Numbered from the stretch's first letter, positions 1 through 9,375 are shown. The stretch is DNA of 64,000 bases from Amycolatopsis australiensis (GCF_900119165.1 NZ_FPJG01000006.1:2790001-2854000), one strand, 5' to 3'. Numbers and translations: made by a program. Notes: generated by a model from the letters alone, not told the origin.

Positions 1-655
<655 letters not shown>

Positions 656-724
656 TCTGCGATGAACGGCGGACCGGCTGATCCTCATCGGCCGCGCGGG
701 CGGCGTCAATAGGCTGGAGGGTAG

Positions 725-745
725 TTATTTCTCGACATAAAATAA
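725..745. promoter_or_regulatory. AT-rich inverted repeat upstream of the GH3 gene
   Basis: TTATTT (725-730) and AAATAA (740-745) are perfect inverted arms around a 9-base spacer, in an AT-rich island within otherwise GC-rich DNA. The site lies 70 bp upstream of the GH3 start and about 180 bp upstream of the pentapeptide gene. It probably holds the GH3 promoter and perhaps an operator. The rest of 656-923 shows no convincing gene. Confidence 0.4.
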
Positions 746-923
746 GAGTCGTCCGGGGACCGGGCCACGTGGTGTCCTGCCTATCCGGTGGGGGATGGGT
801 GGGTCAAGGTGCTCGGGGGCAGGGGTTTTGCCCGGTAGTTCGGCGGGGCGGGGGACGTGGTCGTCGGCTACGCCGACCGGGCGAATTGCCGGAGAGAGCC
901 GCGGACCCTGCGATCCTGGGCTC

Positions 924-2156
924 ATGGCGGATGGTCTTGGGGGAAACCGGCTGCTGTCGAACCGGACGATCGCCGTCGTGGCGGTCGTGCTGATCGTCGT
1001 TGTCGCGGCGGCGTGCTGGGTGTTGCTGTCGCTCTACGGCCAGGGAACCGACGCGGACAAGGCGCGGCTCGAAAGCGTCCGGACGGTCGGCACGATCGTG
1101 CTAGGCGCGGGAGGGTTCATCGCGTTGCTGCTGGCCGCCAGGAGGCAACAGACCGCGGAGCGCGATGTGGCGACAAAGCGTCACGACCTCCTGCTGCGCG
1201 AGCAGGCGAACGAAGACGCTCGTCACGACGCGGCGGAACGGCGCATCACCGATCTGTACCTCAAAGCCGTCGAACAACTGGGGGCCGAGAAGGCGCCAGT
1301 CCGGCTGGCTGGGCTTTACGCACTGGAACGGCTGGCGCAGGACAACCCCGCCCATCGGCAGACCATCGTCAACGTGGTCAGCGCCTACCTGCGGATGCCG
1401 TACGAGCCGCTCCCGGACGCCGCCGAGGGCGACGACCGACGTGCCTGTCTGGAGGAGCGAGAGGTGCGGATGACCGCTCAGCAGATCCTCACCGATCACC
1501 TCTCCCCGGCCGGCGCCGACCGGGACCGGTTCTGGGCCGACCTCGACGTGGACCTGGGTGGTGCCGTGCTGATCGACCTCAAGCTCCACGACTGTTCGTT
1601 GCGCAACGCGAACTTCACCCGCGCCCGGTTCATCGGGCAGACCTCGCTGCTCGGCGTCCGGTTCCGGGGAAGCACTCGCTTCGTCGACGCGGTTTTCGAG
1701 GGGGAAGCCTGGTTCGCGGAGGCCGAGTTCTCGGACAGCACTCGCTTCGACGGCGTGAAGTTCCTTGCGGACGCAAGATTCGACGAGGCCTCCTTCGTCG
1801 GCGCGACGGTCTTCCGCCGTGCCCGTTTCGACGGCGACGCGCGGTTCGAGAAGACGGAGTTCGCCGGGAAGGTCATCTTCAGCGAGGCCGTCTTCGCAGG
1901 TGGGGCCGACTTCGCCAGGGCCGGCTTCGCGGACGAGGCGTACCTCCCCGGCGTGGACTTCGGGCGCGATGCCCGGTTCGTCGAGGTGACCTTCGCGCGC
2001 GACGGGTGGTTCATCGACGTCCGGTTCAACGGGAACACCGACTTCCGGGGCGTGGTGTTCAGCGAGGACGTCAGGTTCGCCGGCTGCACGCTGGACGGCA
2101 CTCCCTACACGCCGCCGGAGTGGAAGCCGCAGCCGGAGTACGACGGCTTCGGCTGA
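924..2156 (+). CDS. Membrane-anchored pentapeptide-repeat protein
   Basis: A 410-residue protein with two hydrophobic helices near the N-terminus (about residues 13-35 and 52-70). A charged, helical linker of about 100 residues follows, with ITDLYLKAVEQLG and ALERLAQDNPAHRQTIVNVV, a segment often seen in actinobacterial membrane pentapeptide proteins. From about residue 215 to 395 runs a long pentapeptide-repeat solenoid of the A(D/E)xxF type, with F on nearly every fifth residue (for example ARFDEASF, FVGATVF). Such domains form right-handed quadrilateral beta-helices; the function of this class is unknown. The ATG at 924 is preferred over in-frame starts up to 795 because it directly precedes the membrane segment. 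The gene converges on the Lrp regulator with 7 bp between stops. Confidence 0.85.
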   Translation: MADGLGGNRLLSNRTIAVVAVVLIVVVAAACWVLLSLYGQGTDADKARLESVRTVGTIVLGAGGFIALLLAARRQQTAERDVATKRHDLLLREQANEDARHDAAERRITDLYLKAVEQLGAEKAPVRLAGLYALERLAQDNPAHRQTIVNVVSAYLRMPYEPLPDAAEGDDRRACLEEREVRMTAQQILTDHLSPAGADRDRFWADLDVDLGGAVLIDLKLHDCSLRNANFTRARFIGQTSLLGVRFRGSTRFVDAVFEGEAWFAEAEFSDSTRFDGVKFLADARFDEASFVGATVFRRARFDGDARFEKTEFAGKVIFSEAVFAGGADFARAGFADEAYLPGVDFGRDARFVEVTFARDGWFIDVRFNGNTDFRGVVFSEDVRFAGCTLDGTPYTPPEWKPQPEYDGFG

Positions 2157-2163
2157 TCCTCCC

Positions 2164-2697
2164 TCAGCCCAGCACCGAACCCGGCAGTTCCTCGAAGATC
2201 AACCACGTCCGCGTCGACCGCACGCCCTCCAGTGCCTGCAGCCGCTCCAAGACCACGTCGCGCAGTGTCTGGTTGTCCGGGGTGCGGACCAGCAGCAAGA
2301 TGTCGAAGTCCCCGCCCACCAGGGCCACGTGGTCCACGTACGGGATCTCGTGCAGGTCCGTCGCCATCGTGCGCCAGGATGTCTGCTCCACCGTCACCAT
2401 GATGTACGCCGACGTTCCCAGGCCCGCTCGGCGCGGGTCGATCCGGGCGCCGAAGCCCGTGATCACTCCCTCCGCCAGCAAACGCTCCAAGCGCGCGTAC
2501 GCGTTCGTGCGCGAGATGTGCAACCTCTCCGCCAGGGCCCGTACCGCCAGGCGGCCGTCCGCTGACAGCTCTGCCAGCATCGCGCGGTCGACCTCGTCCA
2601 GCGCCGGGGCCGTTCGTCCCGGCAGGGCGCCGTGCGCCAGGACACCTTTGGACGTTTGGTCCGGCAGTGGCGCCGCTGGAGACCGTTTGTCGCTCAT
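2164..2697 (-). CDS. bkdR: Lrp/AsnC family transcriptional regulator (BkdR-like)
   Basis: A 177-residue regulator. An extension of about 30 residues precedes the winged helix (LDEVDRAMLAELSADGRLAV, then HISRTNAYARLERL as recognition helix). The C-terminal RAM/AsnC ligand-binding domain spans about residues 95-170 (SAYIMVTVEQ, VGGDFDILLLV). Lrp proteins form octamers that bind amino acids. It is transcribed divergently from the 2-oxoacid dehydrogenase operon with 77 bp between starts. This is the arrangement of bkdR with branched-chain keto-acid dehydrogenase genes, so control by leucine/isoleucine/valine is the likely role. The effector is inferred, not seen. Confidence 0.85.
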   Translation of the reverse strand: MSDKRSPAAPLPDQTSKGVLAHGALPGRTAPALDEVDRAMLAELSADGRLAVRALAERLHISRTNAYARLERLLAEGVITGFGARIDPRRAGLGTSAYIMVTVEQTSWRTMATDLHEIPYVDHVALVGGDFDILLLVRTPDNQTLRDVVLERLQALEGVRSTRTWLIFEELPGSVLG

Positions 2698-2774
2698 TTC
2701 GCCGAGCCCTTGAACACAACACCGCCGCGAACCACCATCTCAGCATCATATGTCTGCGAGAGGTGGTGTGCGTC
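2698..2774. promoter_or_regulatory. Divergent control region of the Lrp regulator and bkd operon
   Basis: The 77-bp gap between the divergent starts must hold both promoters and any Lrp sites. It contains a local AT-rich patch (CATCATATG, about 2742-2750) and a purine-rich ribosome-binding sequence, GAGAGGTGG, just before the operon start. No perfect palindrome is seen, in keeping with the degenerate sites of Lrp proteins. Confidence 0.4.
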
Positions 2775-3851
2775 ATGGCCACGGAGACCCTGTTGCCGTC
2801 CGCGACCCCGGTGCGGTTCGTCGCCGAGGACGGGAGCCGCGTCGACCAGCACGGCGGGTACGGCGAACCCGCCGGTGACCGGCTCAAGGAGGCCTACCGG
2901 CTGATGGTCCTCGGCCGCCGGTTCGACGTCCAGGCCACCGCGCTCACCAAGCAGGGCCGCCTCGCCGTCTACCCCTCCAGCGCCGGCCAGGAAGCCTGCC
3001 AGGTCGCCGCCGCGCTGGCCCTCACCGCCAACGACTGGTTGTTCCCCACCTACCGCGACTCCGTCGCTCTCGTCGCGCGCGGCCTGAGGCCCGGCGAAGT
3101 CCTGACGCTGCTTCGCGGCGACGCGCACTGCGGCTACAACCCCACCGAGACGCGCGTTGCGCCCCAATGCACTCCGCTCGCGACGCAGACTCTCCACGCT
3201 GCCGGCCTCGCGCACGCGATGCAGCGACGCGGCGAAGACGCCGTCGCGCTCGCGCTCATCGGAGACGGCGCCACCAGCGAAGGCGACTTCCACGAGGCGC
3301 TCAACTTCGCGGCCGTCTTCAAGGCGCCCGTGGTGTTCTTCGTGCAGAACAACCGCTACGCGATCTCTGTGCCCTTCGAGAAGCAGAGCGCCGCGCCTGC
3401 GTTGTCGTACAAGGGAATCGGCTACGGCATGCGCTCCGAGCAGGTTGACGGCAACGACGCCGTCGCGGTCCTCGCCGTCCTCGACGACGCGGTGAAGCAC
3501 GCGCGCGAAGGCCGCGGGCCGGTTCTCGTCGAGGCTCACACCTACCGCATCGACGCCCACACCAACGCCGACGACGCCACCCGCTACCGCGACGCCGAAG
3601 AAGTCGCGAAGTGGCGCGAAGCGGACCCGCTGCGAAGGCTCGAGACGTACCTGAAGAGCCGCAACGCGCTCGAAGAGCACGAAATCGAGCTGTGCCACGC
3701 CGAAGCCGAGGAGTTCGCCCAGTCCGTCCGCGACACCCTCAACGCCGAGCCCGAGCTGGACCCCCTGTCGCTGTTCGACCACGTCTACGCCGAGCCGACC
3801 CGCCACCTGCGAGCCCAGCGGGCCGCCCTCGCCGCCGAACTGGAGGCCTGA
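2775..3851 (+). CDS. bkdA: 2-oxoacid (branched-chain) dehydrogenase E1 alpha subunit
   Basis: A 358-residue thiamine-diphosphate enzyme subunit. It catalyses oxidative decarboxylation of a 2-oxo acid and passes the acyl group to the lipoyl arm of E2, together with E1 beta. The TPP motif is clear: GDGATSEGDFHEALNFAAVF ending in QNN (about residues 160-195). YPSSAGQEACQ and the phosphorylation-loop-like RYRDAEEV also fit the alpha family. Its stop codon overlaps the E1 beta start (TGATG), so the two are translationally coupled. Branched-chain rather than pyruvate specificity is inferred from separate alpha/beta subunits and the divergent Lrp gene. GTG codons a few bases upstream are alternative starts. 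Confidence 0.9.
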   Translation: MATETLLPSATPVRFVAEDGSRVDQHGGYGEPAGDRLKEAYRLMVLGRRFDVQATALTKQGRLAVYPSSAGQEACQVAAALALTANDWLFPTYRDSVALVARGLRPGEVLTLLRGDAHCGYNPTETRVAPQCTPLATQTLHAAGLAHAMQRRGEDAVALALIGDGATSEGDFHEALNFAAVFKAPVVFFVQNNRYAISVPFEKQSAAPALSYKGIGYGMRSEQVDGNDAVAVLAVLDDAVKHAREGRGPVLVEAHTYRIDAHTNADDATRYRDAEEVAKWREADPLRRLETYLKSRNALEEHEIELCHAEAEEFAQSVRDTLNAEPELDPLSLFDHVYAEPTRHLRAQRAALAAELEA

Positions 3852-4846
3852 TGACGACCACGATGGCGCAGGCGCTCAACGCCGCCCTGCGGGACGCGAT
3901 CAAGGACGACGACCGCGTGCTCGTGTTCGGCGAGGACGTCGGCACGCTCGGCGGCGTCTTCCGGGTCACCGACGGCATCACCGCCGACTTCGGCGAGGAC
4001 CGCTGCTTCGACACGCCACTGGCGGAGTCCGGCATCGTCGGGTTCGCCGTCGGCATGGCGATGGGCGGGTTCCGGCCGGTCGTCGAGATGCAGTTCGACG
4101 CCTTCGCCTACCCGGCGTTCGAGCAGATCACCTCGCACGTGGCGAAACTGCGCAACCGCACCCGCGGTGCGCTGTCGCTGCCGATGGTGATCCGCATCCC
4201 CTACGCCGGCGGCATCGGCGGCGTCGAGCACCACTGCGACTCCAGCGAGGTCTACTACACGCACACGCCGGGCCTGCGCGTCGTCACGCCGGGCACCGCG
4301 CAGGACGCCTACGACCTGCTGCGCGACGCCATCGACTCACCGGACCCGGTGGTCTTCCTCGAGCCGAAGTGCCGGTACTGGTCGGCCGAGGACGTCACCT
4401 TCACGCGGCAGAACGCCGCTTTCGACAAGGCCGTGGTCCGCCGGCCCGGCAAGGACGTCACGCTCATCGCGTACGGCCCGATGGTCGCCACCGCCATGGA
4501 AACGGCGGAAGCCGCGCGGGAAGAGGGCTGGGACGTCGAGGTGGTCGACCTGCGCTCGCTGAGCCCGTTCGACGACGAGACCGTGACGGCGTCCGTGCGC
4601 CGCACCGGGCGGGCCGTCGTCGTGCACGAGGCCGCCGGCTTCGGCGGGTACGGCGCCGAGGTCGCCGCCCGCGTCACCGAGCAGTGCTTCCACCAGCTGC
4701 ACGCGCCGGTGCTGCGGGTGACCGGGCTCGACATCCCGTACCCGGCGCCGAAGCTGGAGCGCCACATGCTGCCTGACGTCGACCGGATCCTCGACACGAT
4801 CTCCCGCCTGCAGTGGGACGACACGCCGGTGGTGGCCGGTGCCTGA
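3851..4846 (+). CDS. bkdB: 2-oxoacid (branched-chain) dehydrogenase E1 beta subunit
   Basis: A 331-residue transketolase-like beta subunit. MTTTMAQALNAALRDAI, LVFGEDVGTLGGVFRVTDG and FDTPLAESGIVGFAVGMAMG are signature stretches of E1 beta; they contribute to the TPP site at the alpha/beta interface. The C-terminal transketolase domain (GKDVTLIAYGPMVATAMETA, then VVHEA) is complete, and the length is normal. It overlaps E1 alpha by 1 base and the downstream E2 by 8 bases, so the three subunits are one operon. GC-rich codon use matches its neighbours. Confidence 0.92.
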   Translation: MTTTMAQALNAALRDAIKDDDRVLVFGEDVGTLGGVFRVTDGITADFGEDRCFDTPLAESGIVGFAVGMAMGGFRPVVEMQFDAFAYPAFEQITSHVAKLRNRTRGALSLPMVIRIPYAGGIGGVEHHCDSSEVYYTHTPGLRVVTPGTAQDAYDLLRDAIDSPDPVVFLEPKCRYWSAEDVTFTRQNAAFDKAVVRRPGKDVTLIAYGPMVATAMETAEAAREEGWDVEVVDLRSLSPFDDETVTASVRRTGRAVVVHEAAGFGGYGAEVAARVTEQCFHQLHAPVLRVTGLDIPYPAPKLERHMLPDVDRILDTISRLQWDDTPVVAGA

Positions 4847-6026
4847 CTTCCTGCTGCCCGACCTCGGCGAAGGCCTGACCGAGGCGGCGATCGTGGACTG
4901 GCGCGTCAAGGTCGGCGACACGGTCGAAGTCGACCAGGTCGTCGTCGAGGTCGAGACGGCGAAGGCCGCCGTCGAGGTGCCGGTGCCGTTCGCCGGCGTG
5001 GTGTCGGCGCTGCACGGCGAGCCGGGGCAGTTGCTGCCGGTCGGCGCGCCGCTGCTCACCGTCGGCGGCTTCGCCGAGCCCGGCGTGACGACGTCTTCCG
5101 GCAGCGGCAACGTCCTCATCGGCTACGGCACCGCGCCCGCGACCCGGCGCAAGCGCGCCCGGCGCCCCGCGAACACCACGGCCCCGGCGCGTCCCCGGCC
5201 GCAGCGGCCCGGCGTGATCTCGCCGTTCGTCCGGAAGCTGGCCGCCGACAACGGGATCGACCTGGCGGAGGTCACCGGCACCGGGCCGGACGGGATCATC
5301 CGCCGCGCCGACGTCGAGGCGCTGCTGGCGAAACCGGCGGCCGGGCGGCGGATCCCGCTCACCGGCGTCCGGAAGGCCGTCGCGGACAAGCTCACCACGT
5401 CCCGGCGCGAGATCCCCGAGGCCACGGTCTGGGTCGACGTCGACGCGACCGAGCTGGTCGCCGCGCGGGCGTCGCTGAACGCGAAGCAGCCGGACCGGCC
5501 GGTGAGCCTGCTCGGGCTGATCGCGCGGTTCGCCGTCGCGGGCTTGAAGAAGTACCCCGAACTGAACTCGCGCGTCGAGGGCGGCGAGATCGTCCTGCTC
5601 GACGCGATCCACCTCGGGTTCGCCGCGCAGACCGCCCGCGGGCTGGTCGTGCCGGTGGTGAAGGACGCCGGGGAGCTGTCCACCCGCGACCTGTCGGCGG
5701 CGATCGGCGAGCGCGCCCGCGGCGCGCGGGAAGGCAGGCTGGCGCCCGCGGATCTCACCGGCGGCACGTTCACCGTGAACAACTACGGCGTGTTCGGCGT
5801 GGACGGCTCGGCCGCGATCATCAACCACCCCGAGGCCGCGATCCTCGGCATCGGCCGGATCATCGACCGGCCGTGGGTGGTCGGCGGCGCCTTGGCGGCG
5901 CGGAAGGTGTGCGAGCTGACGCTGGCGTTCGACCACCGCGTCTGCGACGGCGGGACCGCGGGCGGGTTCCTGCGGTTCGTCGCGGACTGCGTCGAGTCGC
6001 CGGTCACCGCCCTCGGTGATTTGTAG
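4839..6026 (+). CDS. bkdC: Dihydrolipoamide acyltransferase, E2 of the 2-oxoacid dehydrogenase
   Basis: A 395-residue core subunit that carries the acyl group and transfers it to CoA. In order: one lipoyl domain (residues 1-78, lipoylated Lys42 in ETAKAAVEV), an Arg/Pro-rich linker, a peripheral subunit-binding domain (about 127-165, SPFVRKLAADNGIDL), and the catalytic domain ending in FDHRVCDGG with the active His (about 366) and Asp (about 370). The GTG start at 4839 lies inside the E1 beta gene. There is no E3 (lipoamide dehydrogenase) gene after it; the complex must borrow E3 from elsewhere. A short hairpin follows the stop. Confidence 0.93.
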   Translation: MPDFLLPDLGEGLTEAAIVDWRVKVGDTVEVDQVVVEVETAKAAVEVPVPFAGVVSALHGEPGQLLPVGAPLLTVGGFAEPGVTTSSGSGNVLIGYGTAPATRRKRARRPANTTAPARPRPQRPGVISPFVRKLAADNGIDLAEVTGTGPDGIIRRADVEALLAKPAAGRRIPLTGVRKAVADKLTTSRREIPEATVWVDVDATELVAARASLNAKQPDRPVSLLGLIARFAVAGLKKYPELNSRVEGGEIVLLDAIHLGFAAQTARGLVVPVVKDAGELSTRDLSAAIGERARGAREGRLAPADLTGGTFTVNNYGVFGVDGSAAIINHPEAAILGIGRIIDRPWVVGGALAARKVCELTLAFDHRVCDGGTAGGFLRFVADCVESPVTALGDL

Positions 6027-6030
6027 ACGC

Positions 6031-6049
6031 ACCGGCCGCCTTGGCCGGT
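6031..6049 (+). terminator. Hairpin after the bkd operon
   Basis: ACCGGCC (6031-6037) pairs perfectly with GGCCGGT (6043-6049) over a 5-base loop, 4 bp after the E2 stop and 30 bp before the next start. It may end or weaken bkd transcription. There is no strong T-run, which is common in actinobacteria. Confidence 0.45.
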
Positions 6050-6079
6050 CGTTCCGGTCCTGGCACTTACAGTGTTCGC

Positions 6080-6628
6080 GTGACGACTCCGGCCCAGCAC
6101 GACCGCGACCTGGCGGAGGGGCGCGTCGCCCGGCTCAAGCAGGACCTGCGGGACGGGCTGGCGACCCCGCCCGCCGACGCCGGGGAGATGGACCGCCTCG
6201 TCGCGGCGGCCCACCGGCTGCTCGACGCCGAGCTGGCGTTCGACGAGGCGAAGCGCCGGCTCGCCGATGCCGAGCTGGAGGCCCGGCACGCGGCGACGCA
6301 GCGCGCGGTCGTGTACTTCGCGGCCGCGCCGGTGCTGGTGCCGCTGGTCGCCGGGGCGCTGGTGCTGTTCGAGGTGCTCTCGCCGGTCTGGCTGCTCGCG
6401 CTCGTCCCGCTGTTCGCCGCTGGCCTGTGGCTCGGCTTCGGGCCGGTGCGGCGGGCCGGCGCCGTCATCCGCGAGCGGACGCGGGCGGCGTGGGCGGGCA
6501 GCGGCACGGCCGGGTGCCTGGCACTGGCGCTGTTCCCGTGGCCGGGGTCGGTCGTCGGCACGATCCTGACGGCGGCCGGGATCGCGGGCACGGGCGCGCT
6601 GCTGTGGCGGGAAAGCCGGATCCCGTGA
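6080..6628 (+). CDS. Putative membrane protein, unknown function
   Basis: About 182 residues starting at a GTG; no ATG is available in frame near the start. The first 75 residues are charged and helical, probably cytoplasmic. Two hydrophobic blocks follow (about 77-120 and 138-175), which can make four membrane helices. No family is recognised. The stop overlaps the start of the next gene (GTGA), so the two are probably made together; the partner is a soluble coiled-coil protein. A bkd-related role is not indicated. Confidence 0.65.
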   Translation: MTTPAQHDRDLAEGRVARLKQDLRDGLATPPADAGEMDRLVAAAHRLLDAELAFDEAKRRLADAELEARHAATQRAVVYFAAAPVLVPLVAGALVLFEVLSPVWLLALVPLFAAGLWLGFGPVRRAGAVIRERTRAAWAGSGTAGCLALALFPWPGSVVGTILTAAGIAGTGALLWRESRIP

Positions 6629-7632
6629 GCCACGGCTACGCGACCTACGGCGACGATCCCGAGTTCGACGACGGCGGCTACCCGGAGCCGGTCGACCCGA
6701 CGCGGCGTGACCTCGACGAGCTGTTCGCGGCGGTCGACGGGCTGCGGACCGCCGTCGAGGAGGCCGACGACCGCGACCGCGGGCTGCGGCTGGAGTTCGC
6801 CGATCTGGCCGATCGGCTGGAGCGCGGCGAGGCCCAGCGCGGGCAGGACCGGATTGACCGGCTCGGCCGGCAGCTGGAGCGGCTGCAGCAGCAGGTCCAG
6901 GCGCTGGAGCGCGCGGTGCGCGTGGCCGACGGCGTGCCACGGGCCGATCTCGACGACGTCGGCGCGGAGACGCGGGCGCTCGCGGCCCAGGCGGCGCGCT
7001 GGGACGACCTGCACAAGGAGCTGGTCACGAAGGAGCAGCGGGCCAGGTACGAAGAGGAGATCACGCGGCTCGATTCGGTGCGCGCGGCTCTTGCCCGGTG
7101 CGACGCCGACCTGCTGGCGGTCATCGCGGTCCTGGCGTCGACCGACCGCGGCTCCCGCGCCCGCGGGGACGCGGAGTCGTCGCTGCGCGCGTTGTCGACC
7201 CGGCGCCGGACGCTGCTCGACGAGGAGATCCCGGCGGCGGTGGAAGCGGCGGAGCAGGCGCGGCTGGCGTTGCGCGAAGCGGACGCGGTCGAGGCGCGGG
7301 TGCTGCCGCAGCTGGAACGGGCGGAACGCGCGTGGCACGACCTGCAGGTGCGGCTGCGGACCCGGATCACCGACGCACTGGGCTCGAACGCGCTGCTGCC
7401 GGCGTGGTTCGGCAACGCGCTGGGAGTGGCCCCGCCGTCGGGCACCTCGGGCGACGCGTGGATCCGCACGGCGGCGTCGGTGCTGGCCTACCGGGTGACG
7501 TTCGGGATCACGGACCCGGCGCTGCCGCTGGGCGCGCCGGCCCCGGAGGACGCGGACCCGGCAGGCGTTCCGGAGCGCCGCTGGACCTGGCGGGCCCGCC
7601 TGGAGTCGGACCTGGACGACCTGGCGCTTTAG
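6625..7632 (+). CDS. Coiled-coil protein, unknown function
   Basis: A 335-residue acidic protein beginning at a GTG that overlaps the previous stop. Residues about 25-110 and 125-255 are strongly helical and rich in Arg, Glu, Leu and Ala with heptad spacing (for example RLGRQLERLQQQVQALERAV), so long coiled coils are expected. The C-terminal 80 residues look globular (LLPAWFGNALGVAP, WIRTAASVLAYRVTFGI). There is no signal peptide or membrane segment. With the membrane protein before it, it may form a membrane-tethered complex, but the function is unknown. A repeated hairpin follows it. Confidence 0.7.
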   Translation: MSHGYATYGDDPEFDDGGYPEPVDPTRRDLDELFAAVDGLRTAVEEADDRDRGLRLEFADLADRLERGEAQRGQDRIDRLGRQLERLQQQVQALERAVRVADGVPRADLDDVGAETRALAAQAARWDDLHKELVTKEQRARYEEEITRLDSVRAALARCDADLLAVIAVLASTDRGSRARGDAESSLRALSTRRRTLLDEEIPAAVEAAEQARLALREADAVEARVLPQLERAERAWHDLQVRLRTRITDALGSNALLPAWFGNALGVAPPSGTSGDAWIRTAASVLAYRVTFGITDPALPLGAPAPEDADPAGVPERRWTWRARLESDLDDLAL

Positions 7633-7645
7633 CCTCGGTGCAAGT

Positions 7646-7693
7646 GGTCGTGACTGTGAAACAGGGCCGGAACGCTGTTTCTCACTCACGACC
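7646..7693. repeat. Dispersed hairpin element, copy A (bidirectional terminator)
   Basis: Arms at 7646-7664 and 7675-7693 pair with 2 mismatches over a loop containing GGCCGGAAC. The right arm CTGTTTCTCACTCACG is identical to the right arms of copies at 41615-41632 and 62581-62596. It lies between convergent genes, and the stop codon of the leftward gene (7682-7684) sits inside it. Probably a repeated intergenic terminator-like element. Confidence 0.8.
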
Positions 7694-8191
7694 GGCGCGG
7701 AGGGCGGACTCGAGCCGGCGGTGCAGTTCGCCGGGGCGGGTGCGGCCGGGGTTGCCGGGTGGGAAGCGCCGCAGGAGGCCGGACACCTCCGGTGGCGCCT
7801 GGGCGACCGCCCAGCGGATCTCCGCCTCCGCGTCACCGCCCGCCAGCTCGCGCGCCAACGCCGCCTGCTGGGCCGGGCCCACGATGTGCTTGACCTGGTG
7901 CGGCGACTCGATCGGGTGGAGATACGCCGCACCGGCCGCGCCCACCGCCGCCCGCGCGGCCGCCGACGCGGCCGGGTCCTGCGCCGAGCCGGCTGCCTTC
8001 AGCGCCGCCCAGGCCGCCGTCCGCAGCACCTTCGTGCGCGGCCCGCCGGACGCGAACGCCCGTGCGGCCGCGACCGCGTCCCGTGGACGAGGATCGCCGG
8101 GTACCCGGGCTTCGTACAGCGGCAGGACCCGGGCCGCGCAGTCGGCGGCCCAGCCCGTCAGGACGCGCAGTTCGTCTTCGGCCAGCTCCAT
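7682..8191 (-). CDS. Imm5-like putative immunity protein
   Basis: A 169-residue soluble, alanine-rich helical protein. The opening LRVLTGWAADCAARVLPLYE, followed by GDPRPRDAVAAARAFASG and a later AYLHPIESPHQVKHIVGPAQ, resembles the Imm5 family, which is predicted as immunity proteins of polymorphic toxin systems but also occurs alone in actinobacteria. No toxin gene is adjacent, so an immunity role here is unproven. Its last codon and stop (GAG TGA) are supplied by the repeated hairpin. The upstream neighbour on the same strand is the FAD reductase, which ends 38 bp before its start. Confidence 0.6.
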   Translation of the reverse strand: MELAEDELRVLTGWAADCAARVLPLYEARVPGDPRPRDAVAAARAFASGGPRTKVLRTAAWAALKAAGSAQDPAASAAARAAVGAAGAAYLHPIESPHQVKHIVGPAQQAALARELAGGDAEAEIRWAVAQAPPEVSGLLRRFPPGNPGRTRPGELHRRLESALRAGRE

Positions 8192-8229
8192 GTGGGTGAA
8201 GCGTATCGTTGAACCGCCGGTTGAGGCTT

Positions 8230-9375
8230 TCAGACGACGGCGGTGCGCCGCAGGGCCTGCCGGCGCAGGCGGTTGAACAGCTTCGCGTTGTTCAACGCGA
8301 ACACGCCCACCGTCTCCCCGCCGCGCTGGAACGTCGCCACGAACGAGGAGTCCGACGGGCCGCCGTCGACGAACGACAGCACGTCGTCCGGCCGCGGGTG
8401 ACCCGCGAGCTGCAACGTCCCCGCGTACTGGTCCGACCAGACGTACCCGCTGGGCGTGTACGTGCGCGTAGTCCGGCCCGCCAGCAGGTTCGCCACCGCG
8501 ACCGGGGCCTGCTCCGACGCGTTCGTCCAGTGCTCGTGCCGCCGTCCCGCCCCGTCGGCGTGGTACCGCGCCACGTCGCCCACCGCCACGACCTGCGGCA
8601 GGTCCGTGACGAGCCCGGCGTCGGTGTGGACGCCGTCGCCGACCTTCAAACCCGAGCCGGCCAGCCAGTCCGTCATCGGTGTCATGCCGACGCCCGCGAC
8701 GACCACGTCGGCCGGGACGAGGGAACCGTCGGCCAGGTGCACCCCGGCGGCGTCCACGCCCGCGACCGACACCCCGCAGCGCAGGTCCGTTCCGTGGTCG
8801 GCGTGCAGCCGGGCGCAGACCGCCGCCAGTTCCGGGCCCAGCACCGGGGCCAGCGGGGCGGGCAGCGCCTCCAGCACCGTGACGTCGAGCCCCAGCGAGC
8901 GGCACGTCGAGGCCACCTCCGCGCCGATGAACCCGGCCCCGACGATCGCCACGCGGACTCCGGGCACCAGGGCGGCGCGCAGCGCCAGCGCGTCGTCGAC
9001 CGTCCGCAGCGTGTGGACGCCTTCGGCACCCGGCAGCGTGCGCGCCCGGCCGCCGGTGGCGATGACGACGCCGTCCGCGTGCACCGAGCCGCCGTCCGAG
9101 AGGACGACCCGCCGGTTGGCCGGCTCCAGCGCCGTGGCGCGCACGCCGAGCCGGAAGTCCAGTGCCAGCGACGCCAGGTCGCCCGCGTCGAGCAGGTCCA
9201 GCGACTCACGCGAAGCCGTCCCGGCGAGAAAGCCCTTCGACAGCGGCGGCCGGTCGTAGGGCAGGTGCGCTTCGGAGCCGATCAGCACGATGCCGCCGTC
9301 GTAGCCCTGCGCCCGCAGCTCCTGCGCCGCGCGAACCCCGGCGAGCGACGCGCCGACGATCGCGACCCGCTTCAC
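8230..9375 (-). CDS. FAD-dependent ferredoxin reductase
   Basis: A 381-residue pyridine-nucleotide-disulfide-type reductase. It has an N-terminal FAD-binding motif (VAIVGASLAGVRAAQELR), a central NAD(P)H-binding motif (VAIVGAGFIGAEVASTCR, about 140-157), an FAD-contacting VAVGDVA segment, and a C-terminal reductase-like domain. There is no CxxxxC redox pair, so it belongs to the oxygenase-coupled ferredoxin reductase class that moves electrons from NAD(P)H to a 2Fe-2S ferredoxin. The start is a GTG overlapping the stop of the Rieske ferredoxin gene just upstream, so the two are one redox module. It may drive the Rieske oxygenase at 15509-16630. Confidence 0.88.
   Translation of the reverse strand: MKRVAIVGASLAGVRAAQELRAQGYDGGIVLIGSEAHLPYDRPPLSKGFLAGTASRESLDLLDAGDLASLALDFRLGVRATALEPANRRVVLSDGGSVHADGVVIATGGRARTLPGAEGVHTLRTVDDALALRAALVPGVRVAIVGAGFIGAEVASTCRSLGLDVTVLEALPAPLAPVLGPELAAVCARLHADHGTDLRCGVSVAGVDAAGVHLADGSLVPADVVVAGVGMTPMTDWLAGSGLKVGDGVHTDAGLVTDLPQVVAVGDVARYHADGAGRRHEHWTNASEQAPVAVANLLAGRTTRTYTPSGYVWSDQYAGTLQLAGHPRPDDVLSFVDGGPSDSSFVATFQRGGETVGVFALNNAKLFNRLRRQALRRTAVV

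Noticed and set aside
725..925. A 66-codon leftward frame between GH3 and the pentapeptide gene
   Set aside because: No ribosome-binding site or recognisable motif, and it covers the likely GH3 promoter region.
857..2713. A 618-codon rightward frame over the pentapeptide gene and Lrp gene
   Set aside because: Arg/Gly/Pro-rich off-frame reading of the pentapeptide gene and antisense of the regulator.
7682..8191. A toxin-immunity locus
   Set aside because: The Imm5-like protein has no toxin or secretion gene nearby; a stand-alone protein is the safer reading.
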